Source: Snodgrassella sp945267035
GTDB lineage: Bacteria; Pseudomonadota; Gammaproteobacteria; Burkholderiales; Neisseriaceae
Assembly: GCF_026535915.1 (NCBI RefSeq)
Contig: NZ_JAFNPF010000001.1
Location: 744,001-808,000 of the forward strand
DNA length: 64,000 nt
Reading direction: 5' to 3'
Below the pieces are notes generated by a model. The model was given only the letters and a program-made list of their open reading frames with translations. It did not search any database and had not been told where the DNA came from. Made by a program: the position numbers and the translations under genes. Positions within the stretch are counted from its first letter, which is position 1. Every line of letters starts with the position of its first letter. This document shows, in pieces, positions 54,874-63,702 of this stretch.

Positions 54874-56763
54874 ATGAAGGAAAAGAAATGTCTGGAAAAA
54901 TGTGAACCTTTTGGTACTCTTTTGGGGTTTGCGCCAGGAGGAGTTGCTATCTACTCAGCGGACGAAACTCATATTGATAAAACGGTGTTTAAGGATGACG
55001 CTGCCTATCGAAGTTATGTCGGTCATGAATACATGGGTTATAAGTGGCAATGTGTTGAATTTGCGCGACGCTTTTTATATATCAATTATGGACTGGTATT
55101 CACTGATGTTGGCATGGCATATGAAATTTTTTCATTACGTATCTTGCGTCGGGTGTTTGACGAAGCGTTATTGCCATTAAAAGCTTATGCCAATGGTAGT
55201 AGAAAAATTCCTCAGGCTGGAGCTTTGTTGATCTGGGATGAAGGCGGAATATTCGAGTACACCGGGCATGTAGCCATTATTACAGAGGTGTTAAGTGATA
55301 AGGTGCGTATTGTAGAGCAAAATCTAGCAGAACACCGTTTACCTAGCGGGCAGCAATGGACGCGTGAATTGCCCTTATCCGTGATCAATGGTGAATATTT
55401 TTTACAAGATACTTATCCAGATACAACTATTTTAGGCTGGATGATCCAAACCGATGACCCAACTTACAGCCTACCTCAGCCTGAAATTGCAGCGGAATTA
55501 AGACCCATTCACGTGGCTTTTTTGCCGCAAAAAGGGCAGTTTGAAAAAGAATGGCTTAATGAACTTGATCCAATTGAACAGGCTTATGTTGCCGCCAATG
55601 GACACCATGTCAGTAAAGATAATGCTTACCGTTATTTTACGATGTCAGCCAGTGCTGAACAGGAATTGATTATGGCTAGTAATGAGTTGCATTTGATGTA
55701 TATGCATGCAACGGAGAAGGTCATCAAAGATGATGGTTTATTGAGAAATTTTAATGTACCGGAAATATTGTGGCCTAGGCTGCGCTTGTCCTGGCAAAAC
55801 CGCCGCTATCAAATGATCACTGGTCGACTGGATTTCTGTATGGATGAGCGAGGGTTAAAAGTTTATGAATACAATGCTGATTCTGCTTCCTGCCATACTG
55901 AAACGGGTTTGATACTACAGAAGTGGGCTGATCAAGGTGGCTTGAATGCAGGCACCAATCCAGGTGAAGGTCTATTAGATGCTTTGATTGATTGCTGGAA
56001 GCACAGTGATGCATGTGATTTTGTCCACATCATGCAGGATAAAGATGCAGAAGAAAATTATCATGCGCGTTTTATGCAAGAGGCGTTAAAACGAGCGGGT
56101 TACCAAAGTAAGATTTTATGTGGCTTGGGTGAATTGCATTGGGATCAGTATGGTCGTTTGATCGATGCGGATTGTCGTGAAGTTAAATGTGTGTGGAAAA
56201 CATGGGCTTGGGAAACGGTGTTGGAACAGGTGCGTGAGGAAGATGCACAACAGATTAGTGCCTTACCGGTGAGTACTGGGCAACCAGATAATCAAGTGCG
56301 CTTAATCGATGTATTATTGCGTCCCGAAATATTGGTGTTTGAGCCCTTGTGGACGGTGATTACCAGCAATAAAGCGATTTTGCCAGTATTGTGGTCGATG
56401 TTTCCTAATCATCGTTATCTGCTTGATTCTAATTATGAGTTAAATGAACGATTGATTCAGGAAGGCTATGCCGTTAAACCAATAGCAGGGCGATGTGGTC
56501 ATAATATTGAGCTGGTGGATCATCAACAGCAGGTTTTGGACATGACTCATGGTCAATTCGCGCAGCAGGAAAATATTTATCAGCAATTATGGTGCTTACC
56601 AAAGGTAGATGATCAATATGTTCAGGTATGTACTTTCACGGTAGGCGGTCATTATGGTGGGGCTTGCTTGCGTTCAGATCAGTCTCGAGTGATCAAAGGA
56701 GAAAGTAATATGCAGCCTTTGCGGGTGCTGAGTGATGAATTATTTGTGCTCAACCAAAGTTAA
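54874..56763 (+). CDS. gss: Bifunctional glutathionylspermidine synthetase/amidase
   Basis: 629 aa, close to E. coli Gss (619). The N-terminal CHAP-type amidase domain (about 15-200) carries the catalytic Cys60 in 'YKWQCVEFARRF' and His in 'EYTGHVAIITEV'. The C-terminal synthetase domain (about 205-625) is of the ATP-grasp type, with 'RLDFCMDERGLKVYEYNADSASCHTE', 'VWKTWAWETV' and 'AGRCGHNIEL'. It makes glutathionylspermidine from glutathione, spermidine and ATP, and hydrolyses it back. The ATG is preceded by a poor ribosome site, but no other start fits. Confidence 0.95.
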   Translation: MKEKKCLEKCEPFGTLLGFAPGGVAIYSADETHIDKTVFKDDAAYRSYVGHEYMGYKWQCVEFARRFLYINYGLVFTDVGMAYEIFSLRILRRVFDEALLPLKAYANGSRKIPQAGALLIWDEGGIFEYTGHVAIITEVLSDKVRIVEQNLAEHRLPSGQQWTRELPLSVINGEYFLQDTYPDTTILGWMIQTDDPTYSLPQPEIAAELRPIHVAFLPQKGQFEKEWLNELDPIEQAYVAANGHHVSKDNAYRYFTMSASAEQELIMASNELHLMYMHATEKVIKDDGLLRNFNVPEILWPRLRLSWQNRRYQMITGRLDFCMDERGLKVYEYNADSASCHTETGLILQKWADQGGLNAGTNPGEGLLDALIDCWKHSDACDFVHIMQDKDAEENYHARFMQEALKRAGYQSKILCGLGELHWDQYGRLIDADCREVKCVWKTWAWETVLEQVREEDAQQISALPVSTGQPDNQVRLIDVLLRPEILVFEPLWTVITSNKAILPVLWSMFPNHRYLLDSNYELNERLIQEGYAVKPIAGRCGHNIELVDHQQQVLDMTHGQFAQQENIYQQLWCLPKVDDQYVQVCTFTVGGHYGGACLRSDQSRVIKGESNMQPLRVLSDELFVLNQS

Positions 56764-56961
56764 TGTATTGCTAAGCTAAACGCAGATATGATTGATCAGG
56801 TTCTCCGAAATCGATTTAATTTAATCGAAGCACATTATCAATCACTGTAATCGGGCTGAATGATGCCTCTGAATTCAGCCTGAGTACCGACATTGGGTAC
56901 AAGTTATTAGCCTGAAATGCGATTTTTAGCAGGAAAAAAAAGGGAATGGATTCGTCTGCTG

Positions 56962-58233
56962 CTATGAAGATGATATTTTCTGTAAATAGGTCTGAGTGGG
57001 CAGTGCCGAGAGCAGGCAGAGCATGATAGGCATGATGATGTGCGGCGTAACCTCAGTAATTTCCACAATGAAGACAATAGCCGTGACAGGCATTTTTTGT
57101 TGTACTGCCAAAAAAACACAGGCGCCGATAATACATGCGGCGATTGTTGAAATTTCAGGAAGCGCGCTATTCCATAAACACGCTAATATTAAAGCCAGCA
57201 TGCTGCCCAACATCATAGATGGGGTAATAAATCCGCCATAAGCACCGCCACGACTGGCGAGCAGTACCGCCAACCACTTTCCAATTAAAAGTGCCAGTGC
57301 ATAGCGCCAAGTGATGGCGTCGGCAAAGCTCAGTTCATTTCCAGCTTTACCATTTCCTAATATCTCCGGAAGCCATATCGAGAGCATGCCAATCAGACTA
57401 AATGCAACAATGCTGATGAAGATCTGCTGAGGATTTTGACGGTTTTTAGGTTGGCAGGCGCGTAATTGTCGTTGTAGCAGCCAGGAACTAATGGCAATGA
57501 TGGGACCCAATAACACCGCCCATAACAATAAGGCCTGATTCAAGTGGAGCTCAGGTAAATGATAGGTAGGCATCCCACCTAGAGCAAGACTACCCACCCA
57601 TGCCGCTATGGTGCAGCAGATAAGAGCAGCAATCACGGCAGTGAAATGAAAACTGATAAGCAAAGTTTCTAACGCAAAAAGTGCACCAGCAAGTGGAACA
57701 TCAAATACCGCTGCCAAACCGGCAGCAGCCGTGCAGGCGAGTAATAGTTTGCGCTCGTCGCTGCTGAGGTGCAGGCGACGAATGCATTGTTCCATGAGTG
57801 CTGAGCTGATTTCACGCGGTGCACTTTCTCTACCTAACGGTGATCCCATGCCTACCGTGACAATTTGCAGCAAACCATGCAATAAGGTTGTGCAAAAGGG
57901 CAATGGTGTGGCTGCAGAGCTGATGGCTTTTTTAATCTCAACCAGCTTGGGTAAAAAACGATGCATCAGCCACCAGCCTAAACCACCAATGACACCACAA
58001 CTCAGTAGTGCCAAAAAACGGTGAATACCGCTAGTTTGTTCTACCATGATACGGAAAGTAACGCCATCTGTGCGGCTGATAGCATAAACTGCCTGCTGAA
58101 TTTGGTGCAGCAAAGTGATTAGCGCGATACCGACTAGACCGGCAATTACGCCTCCGGTCATTAACAACACAATTAGCTTGAGGGTCAGTTTGGGCATAAT
58201 GCAGGTAGCACTCAATTCAGGAAAGCGTTTCAT
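56962..58233 (-). CDS. ClC-family chloride channel/antiporter, altered selectivity filter
   Basis: 423 aa with about ten hydrophobic helices. 'GMGSPLGRESAPREISSAL' corresponds to the G-R-E-G-P filter/gate segment, with the gating Glu retained but Ser inserted (GRESAP). 'RGGAYGGFITPSMMLGSML' is the second filter segment (GIFAP in ClC-ec1). The first filter motif GSGIPE is not present: helix D reads 'LPKLVEIKKAI', shorter by about five residues. It resembles ClcB-type proteins. The transported ion and coupling are therefore uncertain. The start ATG 58233 lies 112 bp from the divergent ybiT start. Confidence 0.85.
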   Translation of the reverse strand: MKRFPELSATCIMPKLTLKLIVLLMTGGVIAGLVGIALITLLHQIQQAVYAISRTDGVTFRIMVEQTSGIHRFLALLSCGVIGGLGWWLMHRFLPKLVEIKKAISSAATPLPFCTTLLHGLLQIVTVGMGSPLGRESAPREISSALMEQCIRRLHLSSDERKLLLACTAAAGLAAVFDVPLAGALFALETLLISFHFTAVIAALICCTIAAWVGSLALGGMPTYHLPELHLNQALLLWAVLLGPIIAISSWLLQRQLRACQPKNRQNPQQIFISIVAFSLIGMLSIWLPEILGNGKAGNELSFADAITWRYALALLIGKWLAVLLASRGGAYGGFITPSMMLGSMLALILACLWNSALPEISTIAACIIGACVFLAVQQKMPVTAIVFIVEITEVTPHIIMPIMLCLLSALPTQTYLQKISSS

Positions 58234-58345
58234 TTACAATTATTATGGCTTTATTGTAATCGATAAACACCGGTTTTCCGAATTTTATGACCACCTTGTG
58301 TTAAAATTAGCCTATTTTGTCATGATTTTATAAGGAATCACTTCT

Positions 58346-59974
58346 GTGATCAGTACCAATAATATTACGATGCAATTTGGCGCAAAGCCATTATTTGAAA
58401 ATGTATCAGTGAAGTTTGGTGGTGGCCATCGTTATGGTCTGATTGGTGCCAACGGTTCAGGTAAATCTACCTTTATGAAGATACTGGGTGGGGATTTAGA
58501 ACCGACCAGTGGAGAAGTCGCCATCGATCACGGTATGCGTCTGGGTAAGCTGCGTCAGGATCAGTTCGCCTATGAAGACATGCGTGTATTGGATGTGGTG
58601 ATGATGGGGCACACAGAAATGTGGGCAGCCATGACTGAACGTGATGCCATTTACGCCAATCCTGAGGCAAGTGAAGATGATTACATGCATGCGGCTGAGT
58701 TGGAAGCCAAATTTGCCGAATATGATGGATATACCGCTGAAGCACGTGCCGCAGAATTATTGGCTGGTGTTGGCATTGATGAACATCTGCACAATGCAAC
58801 CATGAGCGAAGTGGCACCGGGCTTTAAACTGCGTGTTTTGTTGGCGCAGGCACTGTTTTCCAAGCCAGATGTTTTATTATTAGATGAGCCAACCAATAAT
58901 CTGGATATTAATACCATTCGCTGGCTGGAAGAAGTATTGAACAGCTACGAATCAACCATGATTATTATTTCCCATGACCGCCACTTTTTGAACGAAGTGT
59001 GTACCTATATGGCTGACGTGGACTATGGTGGTATAACGCTATATCCGGGTAATTATGATGACTATATGCTGGCTTCAACCCAAGCGCGTGAGCGAACACT
59101 GAAAGACAATGCTAAAGCCAAGGAAAAACTACAAGAGCTACAGGAATTTGTGGCGCGTTTTTCTGCCAATAAATCTAAAGCTCGTCAAGCAACCAGTCGT
59201 GCCAAGCTGGCTGATAAAATTAAAGCAGATATGGTAGAAGTTAAGCCTTCTAGTCGCCAAAGTCCGTTTATTCGCTTTAACTATGACGATAAGAAAAAGC
59301 TTCACCGTCAGGCATTGGAAGTGGAAGGCTTATCGAAACGTTTTGATAAGCAATTGTTCAAAAATCTGAGTTTTATGCTTGATGCCGGTGAGCGTCTGGC
59401 GATCATTGGTCCAAATGGTGCAGGTAAGTCTACCTTGCTGAAACTGTTGGCTGGAGCATATCAAGAAGAATATGCCGAAGGCATTAAGGCTGACGCTGGA
59501 ACAATCAAATGGGCAGAAAAAGCCCAAGTGGGATATTACCCGCAGGATCATGAAAATGATTTTGATAAACCGGCAACATTAACCGACTGGATGCGTCAGT
59601 GGGGCAAAGAAGGCGACGATGAACAAGTCATTCGTGGTACGCTGGGACGCTTGCTGTTTGGTAGCAATGAAGTGGGCAAACAAGTTCAGGTATTATCCGG
59701 TGGGGAAAAAGGACGCATGCTGTATGGTAAACTGATTTTGCAAGAACCTAATGTCATGATCATGGATGAACCAACCAACCATATGGACATGGAAAGCATC
59801 GAAGCGTTAAACATGGCGCTGGAAAAATTTCCAGGCACCTTGATATTTGTTTCCCATGACCGTCAATTTGTATCCAGTCTGGCGACACAAATCATCGAAT
59901 TGGATGGTGAAGGTGGCTTCGAATATTATCTGGGTGATTATGAAGGTTATTTGACCAAAAAAGGCTTGATTTAA
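58346..59974 (+). CDS. ybiT: ABC-F ATPase YbiT
   Basis: 542 aa starting at GTG 58346, with AAGGA 10 nt upstream. Two ABC domains in tandem: Walker A GANGSGKST and GPNGAGKST, signatures 'MSEVAPGFKLRVLLAQAL' (degenerate) and LSGGEKGRML, and Walker B LLLDEPTNNLD and IMDEPTNHMD. There are no membrane segments. The linker 'FSANKSKARQATSRAKLADKIK' is the P-site tRNA interaction motif. The sequence follows E. coli YbiT closely. ABC-F proteins act on the ribosome as translation factors. Confidence 0.95.
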   Translation: MISTNNITMQFGAKPLFENVSVKFGGGHRYGLIGANGSGKSTFMKILGGDLEPTSGEVAIDHGMRLGKLRQDQFAYEDMRVLDVVMMGHTEMWAAMTERDAIYANPEASEDDYMHAAELEAKFAEYDGYTAEARAAELLAGVGIDEHLHNATMSEVAPGFKLRVLLAQALFSKPDVLLLDEPTNNLDINTIRWLEEVLNSYESTMIIISHDRHFLNEVCTYMADVDYGGITLYPGNYDDYMLASTQARERTLKDNAKAKEKLQELQEFVARFSANKSKARQATSRAKLADKIKADMVEVKPSSRQSPFIRFNYDDKKKLHRQALEVEGLSKRFDKQLFKNLSFMLDAGERLAIIGPNGAGKSTLLKLLAGAYQEEYAEGIKADAGTIKWAEKAQVGYYPQDHENDFDKPATLTDWMRQWGKEGDDEQVIRGTLGRLLFGSNEVGKQVQVLSGGEKGRMLYGKLILQEPNVMIMDEPTNHMDMESIEALNMALEKFPGTLIFVSHDRQFVSSLATQIIELDGEGGFEYYLGDYEGYLTKKGLI

Positions 59975-59980
59975 CGATAC

Positions 59981-60008
59981 AAGACTGCCTATTTATGGCA
60001 GTCTTTTT
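59981..60008 (+). terminator. Terminator between ybiT and the acetyltransferase gene
   Basis: 9-bp stem AAGACTGCC (59981-59989) with GGCAGTCTT (59997-60005), followed by TTTTT. It is 18 bp before the next start codon, so the acetyltransferase either has its own promoter overlapping it or is expressed by read-through. Confidence 0.75.
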
Positions 60009-60026
60009 TATAGGGGCGTTACAAAC

Positions 60027-60572
60027 ATGAGCAAAGCACAAACCAACAATACACATTTGATAGACTGCAATGAGGCAGAACATGCTGCAGCCATATTGGC
60101 CTTATTTAATGACGCCATAGTCCATTCTACTGCTTTGTATGATTATCATCCACGTCCACCAGAATCAATGAAACACTGGTTTGCCAAAAAACAGGCACAA
60201 CATTGTCCAGTGATCGGTATAGTGGATGACCAAGGAAAATTATTGGCTTTTGCTTCATGGGGCGCATTTCGTGATTATCCCGCCAATAAATATACCATTG
60301 AACACAGTGTGTATGTGCACAAAGATCACCGACGGCAGGGATTGGCAAAAAAACTGATGGATGAATTGATCATCCGTGCTCGAGCAGCCGGTAAACATGT
60401 TTTAGTTGGCGTCATTGATGCTGATAATGGTGGCAGTATCGCCTTACATGAACAGTTAGGTTTTACCCACGCCGGGACTTTAGCACAGATTGGTTTTAAA
60501 TTTGGGCACTGGCTGAATGCAGCATTTTATCAGCTGATACTCGACACACCAGACCAACCCATAGATGGTTAA
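60027..60572 (+). CDS. GNAT-family N-acetyltransferase (phosphinothricin/methionine-sulfone type)
   Basis: 181 aa. 'VIGIVDDQGKLLAFASWGAFRDYPANKYTIEHSVYVHKDHRRQGLAKKLMDELI' covers GNAT motifs D and A with the acetyl-CoA-binding R-R-Q-G-L-A-K-K, and 'GVIDADNGGSIALHEQLGFTHAG' covers motif B. It is close to the Pat/YncA (MddA) group, which acetylates methionine sulfone, sulfoximine or phosphinothricin. The physiological substrate is probably an amino-acid analogue. Confidence 0.85.
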   Translation: MSKAQTNNTHLIDCNEAEHAAAILALFNDAIVHSTALYDYHPRPPESMKHWFAKKQAQHCPVIGIVDDQGKLLAFASWGAFRDYPANKYTIEHSVYVHKDHRRQGLAKKLMDELIIRARAAGKHVLVGVIDADNGGSIALHEQLGFTHAGTLAQIGFKFGHWLNAAFYQLILDTPDQPIDG

Positions 60573-60745
60573 AGCATCATGGCTAATGAGACTTTTTTCA
60601 GATCATCTTGGGTTTTCGTTTGCAAATCCTAAAGGGACAAAAGAGTCATTATTCGGTATATTATTGCAGAATAAACAAACGGGTAAAACTCTATTTTAAG
60701 TCCATCCTACTGATAGATGATTTAAAAAAATATTCTGCGTTGAAT

Positions 60746-61126
60746 TTATTTGAGTAGCCACTGCATGCTGAGCATGCCCAGTATGGTTAGCAGGATTGAA
60801 CCCCCCGTATGCAACAGCGTGTGGGTTAAAGCCAATCCCCAACGATGTGATTGTAATAATTGGACTGCTTCAAGAGAAAAGCTCGAAAAAGTGGTCAACC
60901 CACCAAGAAATCCCGTAATGATCAGTAAGCGCCATTGCGGCGCAATATCAATGTAATGAGTTAAAAAAGTGGCTGCCATACCAGCAAGATAGGCTCCTAC
61001 CCAGTTCGCCGCCAACGTGCCATAGGGTATAGCCGAATGCAAAGTGTTCAAACTGATAGCCAGTAGCCATCTTAAAATGGCACCGAATGCAGCTCCACAA
61101 GCGATAGCAATAACTGATAAATACAT
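60746..61126 (-). CDS. crcB: Fluoride exporter CrcB/Fluc
   Basis: 126 aa with four membrane helices. 'GAILRWLLAISLN', 'GTLAANWVGAYLAG' and 'TGFLGGLTTFSSFSLE' are the signature segments of Fluc channels; the Asn and the Phe pair line the pore. It should export fluoride as a dual-topology dimer. No fluoride riboswitch could be seen in the 150 bp upstream. Confidence 0.92.
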   Translation of the reverse strand: MYLSVIAIACGAAFGAILRWLLAISLNTLHSAIPYGTLAANWVGAYLAGMAATFLTHYIDIAPQWRLLIITGFLGGLTTFSSFSLEAVQLLQSHRWGLALTHTLLHTGGSILLTILGMLSMQWLLK

Positions 61127-61520
61127 ATAACCGACCCAGCAGTAAGTCTAAAATTTTAAAGCGTCCCGTGGAAAACTTTAGGTAGATCGAGACAGAGAAA
61201 ATCTTCAAATGGGTCTAACATTGTAGTGTGGATCTTTCAATACTTAAAGCTTAGTACTCATTATTTGTCATTGCAAAAACTTCAAGGGGCTTGAATCACA
61301 ATTTTAATAGATCAGATTGATCATGTTAAATCATTCTGTTTAATTAACATGGGATTGTAATTTTATGTTGTATCTAGATTGATAAATAAAATTAAAGGCT
61401 TATAAATTATTTATCGATAATAATCCCCAAAGAGCAAAATGCATGTAAACTTAAATTAATCAAGATCATTAATTTTTGCGTAAAAACGTTAGCACACCTT
61501 GATAAATTGACATTGAGAAA
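61127..61520. other. Intergenic region, divergent promoters
   Basis: 394 AT-rich bases between crcB and the quinone-reductase gene. It contains neither a recognisable riboswitch nor an ORF. Confidence 0.4.
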
Positions 61521-62090
61521 TTGAACATGAACAAAACACTGATTATTGTCGCCCATCCCAATTTGGATACCTCAACAGTTAACCGTTATTGGTTAGAGCA
61601 ACTTCAAACTTATGAAGATAAACTCACAATACATAATCTTTATGCGCACTATCCTAATGGAAACATTGATGTCGCTTTTGAACAAAAACTACTGGAAGAA
61701 AGTAGCCATGTTGTTTTACAGTTTCCCATTTATTGGTTTAATTGCCCACCCTTATTAAAAAAATGGTTAGATGATGTTTTAACTTATGGTTGGGCGTATG
61801 GCAATCACAGCTACAAATTGAAAAATAAAAAAATAGGCTTAGCGGTCAGTGCTGGGATCAGAGAAAGTGATTATGCCAAAACTGGAAAATACGGCGTTAC
61901 ATTAGCAGAACTGCTAAAACCCTTTGAATTAACCATGAATTATATTCAAGCTGATTACCAGTCAATCTTTGCCGTTTATGGGGCCAATAACGAACCGGAA
62001 GCAGGCTATGCGATGACCAAAGACGAGCTCATCAATAGTGGAAAAAAATATATCGAGTGGCTGATGAAATCCGGTATGCTTTCAGCATAA
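61521..62090 (+). CDS. NAD(P)H-dependent quinone oxidoreductase (YwrO/KefF/MdaB family)
   Basis: 189 aa flavodoxin-fold FMN/FAD protein. 'LIIVAHPNLDTSTVNRYWLEQL' is the flavin phosphate-binding start, 'VLQFPIYWFNCPPLLKKWLDDVLTYGWAYG' is the hallmark segment, and the C-terminus carries 'QADYQSIFAVYGA'. It probably performs two-electron reduction of quinones. No KefB/KefC antiporter lies next to it, so a role as KefF-type regulator is not supported here. The next region to the right is AT-rich. Confidence 0.88.
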   Translation: MNMNKTLIIVAHPNLDTSTVNRYWLEQLQTYEDKLTIHNLYAHYPNGNIDVAFEQKLLEESSHVVLQFPIYWFNCPPLLKKWLDDVLTYGWAYGNHSYKLKNKKIGLAVSAGIRESDYAKTGKYGVTLAELLKPFELTMNYIQADYQSIFAVYGANNEPEAGYAMTKDELINSGKKYIEWLMKSGMLSA

Positions 62091-62223
62091 TAGGGCTTAG
62101 GGTAAGAACTTTTTATATCATCATATCCATTACTTAGCGTTAACTTAAAGATAAGGTGAAACCCTTTTCATATTTCTCTAAGCTGCAAAAATGTCTATGC
62201 CATGCTTAGGATAATTAACAAGG

Positions 62224-62391
62224 ATGATATTAATCAGTCTTACCCAAAATATTCTCCACAGTAGCGAAATATTCAATGGAATGAGGAAGACTGTAGACCA
62301 AATATTAAACAGGTATGGTGAATATGTAGCCAAAAAACAGCTAAAAAACCTGTGGAAAATTAAAAGAGTATTGAAAAATAATAAGGGATAG
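62224..62391 (+). pseudogene. Orphan C-terminal toxin-like fragment
   Basis: 55 codons reading 'MILISLTQNILHSSEIFNG', then 'MRKTVDQILNRYGEYVAKKQ' and a lysine-rich end. There is no ribosome site and no obvious start. It lies 33 bp before the decayed immunity gene at 62425. In polymorphic-toxin arrays such basic C-terminal stubs are remains of displaced toxin tips. The toxin class cannot be named. A minus-strand frame covers the same bases but looks like a shadow. Confidence 0.4.
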
Positions 62392-62424
62392 CGGTAACTC
62401 TGATAAGATTTAAGCGATAAAAAT

Positions 62425-62849
62425 ATGATCATTCTAAAAAATAATACTACAGCATTTAAACTCACTGTAGAAGGTTATGCTTATCCATTTTCCAGATTAT
62501 TGGGATTCAAATTGGCTCAGTATTAATACTGAAATTAAAGATTTTCAAAACAATCTTTTTTATGATAATAGTGATAATTGCCTGTTAACAATAGAATTAG
62601 TTAAATTAAAAGAATGGTTGAGTAATTTGAAAAATATTTTGATGAAACTGATGAAATTCATTTTATAGAACCCGTCATATCGATTAAATTTAAAAATAAT
62701 CAGCTTGAAATAGTTTAAGGTATCAATTAAACCCTAAATACAAAAAGGATTTTGATTCGGAATATTCATTGTTCTTTAGCGTTAATCAAAAAGAAATACT
62801 GAATATCATTGTACAACTAGAACGCTATATTAAAAAATATCCGGAATAA
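62425..62849 (+). pseudogene. Frameshifted WapI-family-like immunity gene
   Basis: Coding sequence can be followed through several frames. 'MIILKNNTTAFKLTVEGYAY' starts at ATG 62425. An extra T in the TTTT at 62488-62491 shifts it to 'HFPDYWDSNWLSINTEI...CLLTIELVKLKEWLSNLK'. A lost A in the A-run at 62630-62634 shifts it to 'YFDETDEIHFIEPVISIKF'. One or two further shifts near 62715-62735 lead to 'NPKYKKDFDSEYSLFFSV' and the end 'LERYIKKYPE'. The pattern 'YWDSNWL', 'CLLTIEL..L..WL' and 'FIEP' is that of the WapI-like immunity family as I recall it. It is certainly inactive as one protein. Confidence 0.6.
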
Positions 62850-62854
62850 CAAAT

Positions 62855-63385
62855 ATGAACTATTCAGAATTTAAAGAAAACCTAAAAAAAATAACTAAAG
62901 CGACTTTTTTAAAGTGCGCTAAAAACTTAAAACCAGAAGAAATCTGCGGATTTGGTATATATACCGATGAGTCGGTTATGAACATGTCAATTTGTTGTAA
63001 CACCATAACCCATTTAAAAGAGTTACAGCAAGAGGAAAAGGGCTATGATGATTACTTCAAATGGAGTATTAATGAATGGCAATATGAAATGATAAATGAA
63101 ATACACGTTGCAAAAATAAATGAAGAACTATTAAATGAACACAGAAAAATATCTGATAAGCAAATATTATTTGAAAAACATAAAGATAAAATCTTAAACA
63201 TTGCAGTAGAAGTTTTGCAGGAACTAAAACAGGAATCACTATTTAAAAATTTAAACAGAGAATTTGTATTAATGTTTGGTATTAGTGATTTTGATGACAA
63301 AGAAATTGAAAAAGCTATTGCGCAAAGACTAAATGATGCAACTCAATTTATGCAATTTAAAAATTGGCTAGATTCAGAAGAATAG
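62855..63385 (+). CDS. DUF4303-family protein (putative immunity protein)
   Basis: 176 aa, acidic, soluble, no signal peptide. 'KATFLKCAKNLKPEEICGFGIYTDESV' near the N-terminus, 'YFKWSINEWQYEM' in the middle and 'FVLMFGISDFDDKEIEKAIAQRLNDA' near the C-terminus follow the DUF4303 layout, a family often found as immunity proteins of contact-dependent or Rhs toxins. The start is 5 bp after the end of the decayed WapI-like gene. The frame is intact, so protection may still be selected. Confidence 0.7.
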   Translation: MNYSEFKENLKKITKATFLKCAKNLKPEEICGFGIYTDESVMNMSICCNTITHLKELQQEEKGYDDYFKWSINEWQYEMINEIHVAKINEELLNEHRKISDKQILFEKHKDKILNIAVEVLQELKQESLFKNLNREFVLMFGISDFDDKEIEKAIAQRLNDATQFMQFKNWLDSEE

Positions 63386-63417
63386 AAGCAAATAATATGG
63401 CTTAGAAAAAATAATAA

Positions 63418-63621
63418 GCAAAAAAGTTATTCAGTTCTAAAAATATAAATAAAAAAACAAAGAAATTTATTAAGCAACTCACGGGCAAATACGCCTGCTC
63501 AACAGTTATCACACATAGCGAACAACATGTCGAAGTTCTTGCAAGAAGAGAAAACGAATTACCAGAAAAGATGATATGAGAAGTAGCCAAACACACAGAA
63601 AAATTTTCAAAGAAGTTTTAA
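63418..63621 (+). pseudogene. Toxin- or immunity-like fragment with in-frame stop
   Basis: An open stretch reads 'KKFIKQLTGKYACSTVITHS', then 'EQHVEVLARRENELPEKMI', TGA (63577-63579), and continues in the same frame 'EVAKHTEKFSKKF' to TAA at 63619-63621. The sense on both sides of the TGA suggests a nonsense mutation. No start codon or ribosome site is visible. The family is not recognised. Confidence 0.4.
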
Positions 63622-63702
63622 ACTACGAGACTAAAAAAAGCTGCCATAATAAGAGATATATCAGGCAAACGATATAAATATAACAGATAAAGGAGGTTGG
63701 CT

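Noticed and set aside
54874..56763. CHAP-domain phage endolysin
   Set aside because: The CHAP-like domain is the amidase half of a full-length glutathionylspermidine synthetase/amidase, with the synthetase domain intact.
61127..61280. Possible fluoride riboswitch in front of crcB
   Set aside because: The conserved GGNGATGG start and the downstream pseudoknot segments could not be found on the minus strand.
62178..62465. 95-codon minus-strand ORF with hydrophobic sequence
   Set aside because: It is antisense to plus-strand sequence that reads as the toxin-like fragment and the N-terminus of the WapI-like pseudogene; the hydrophobic look is what antisense of Lys/Asn-rich coding gives.
63402..63596. 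64-codon minus-strand ORF near the right end
   Set aside because: Antisense of the better plus-strand fragment 'LTGKYACSTVITHSE...ELPEKMI'.
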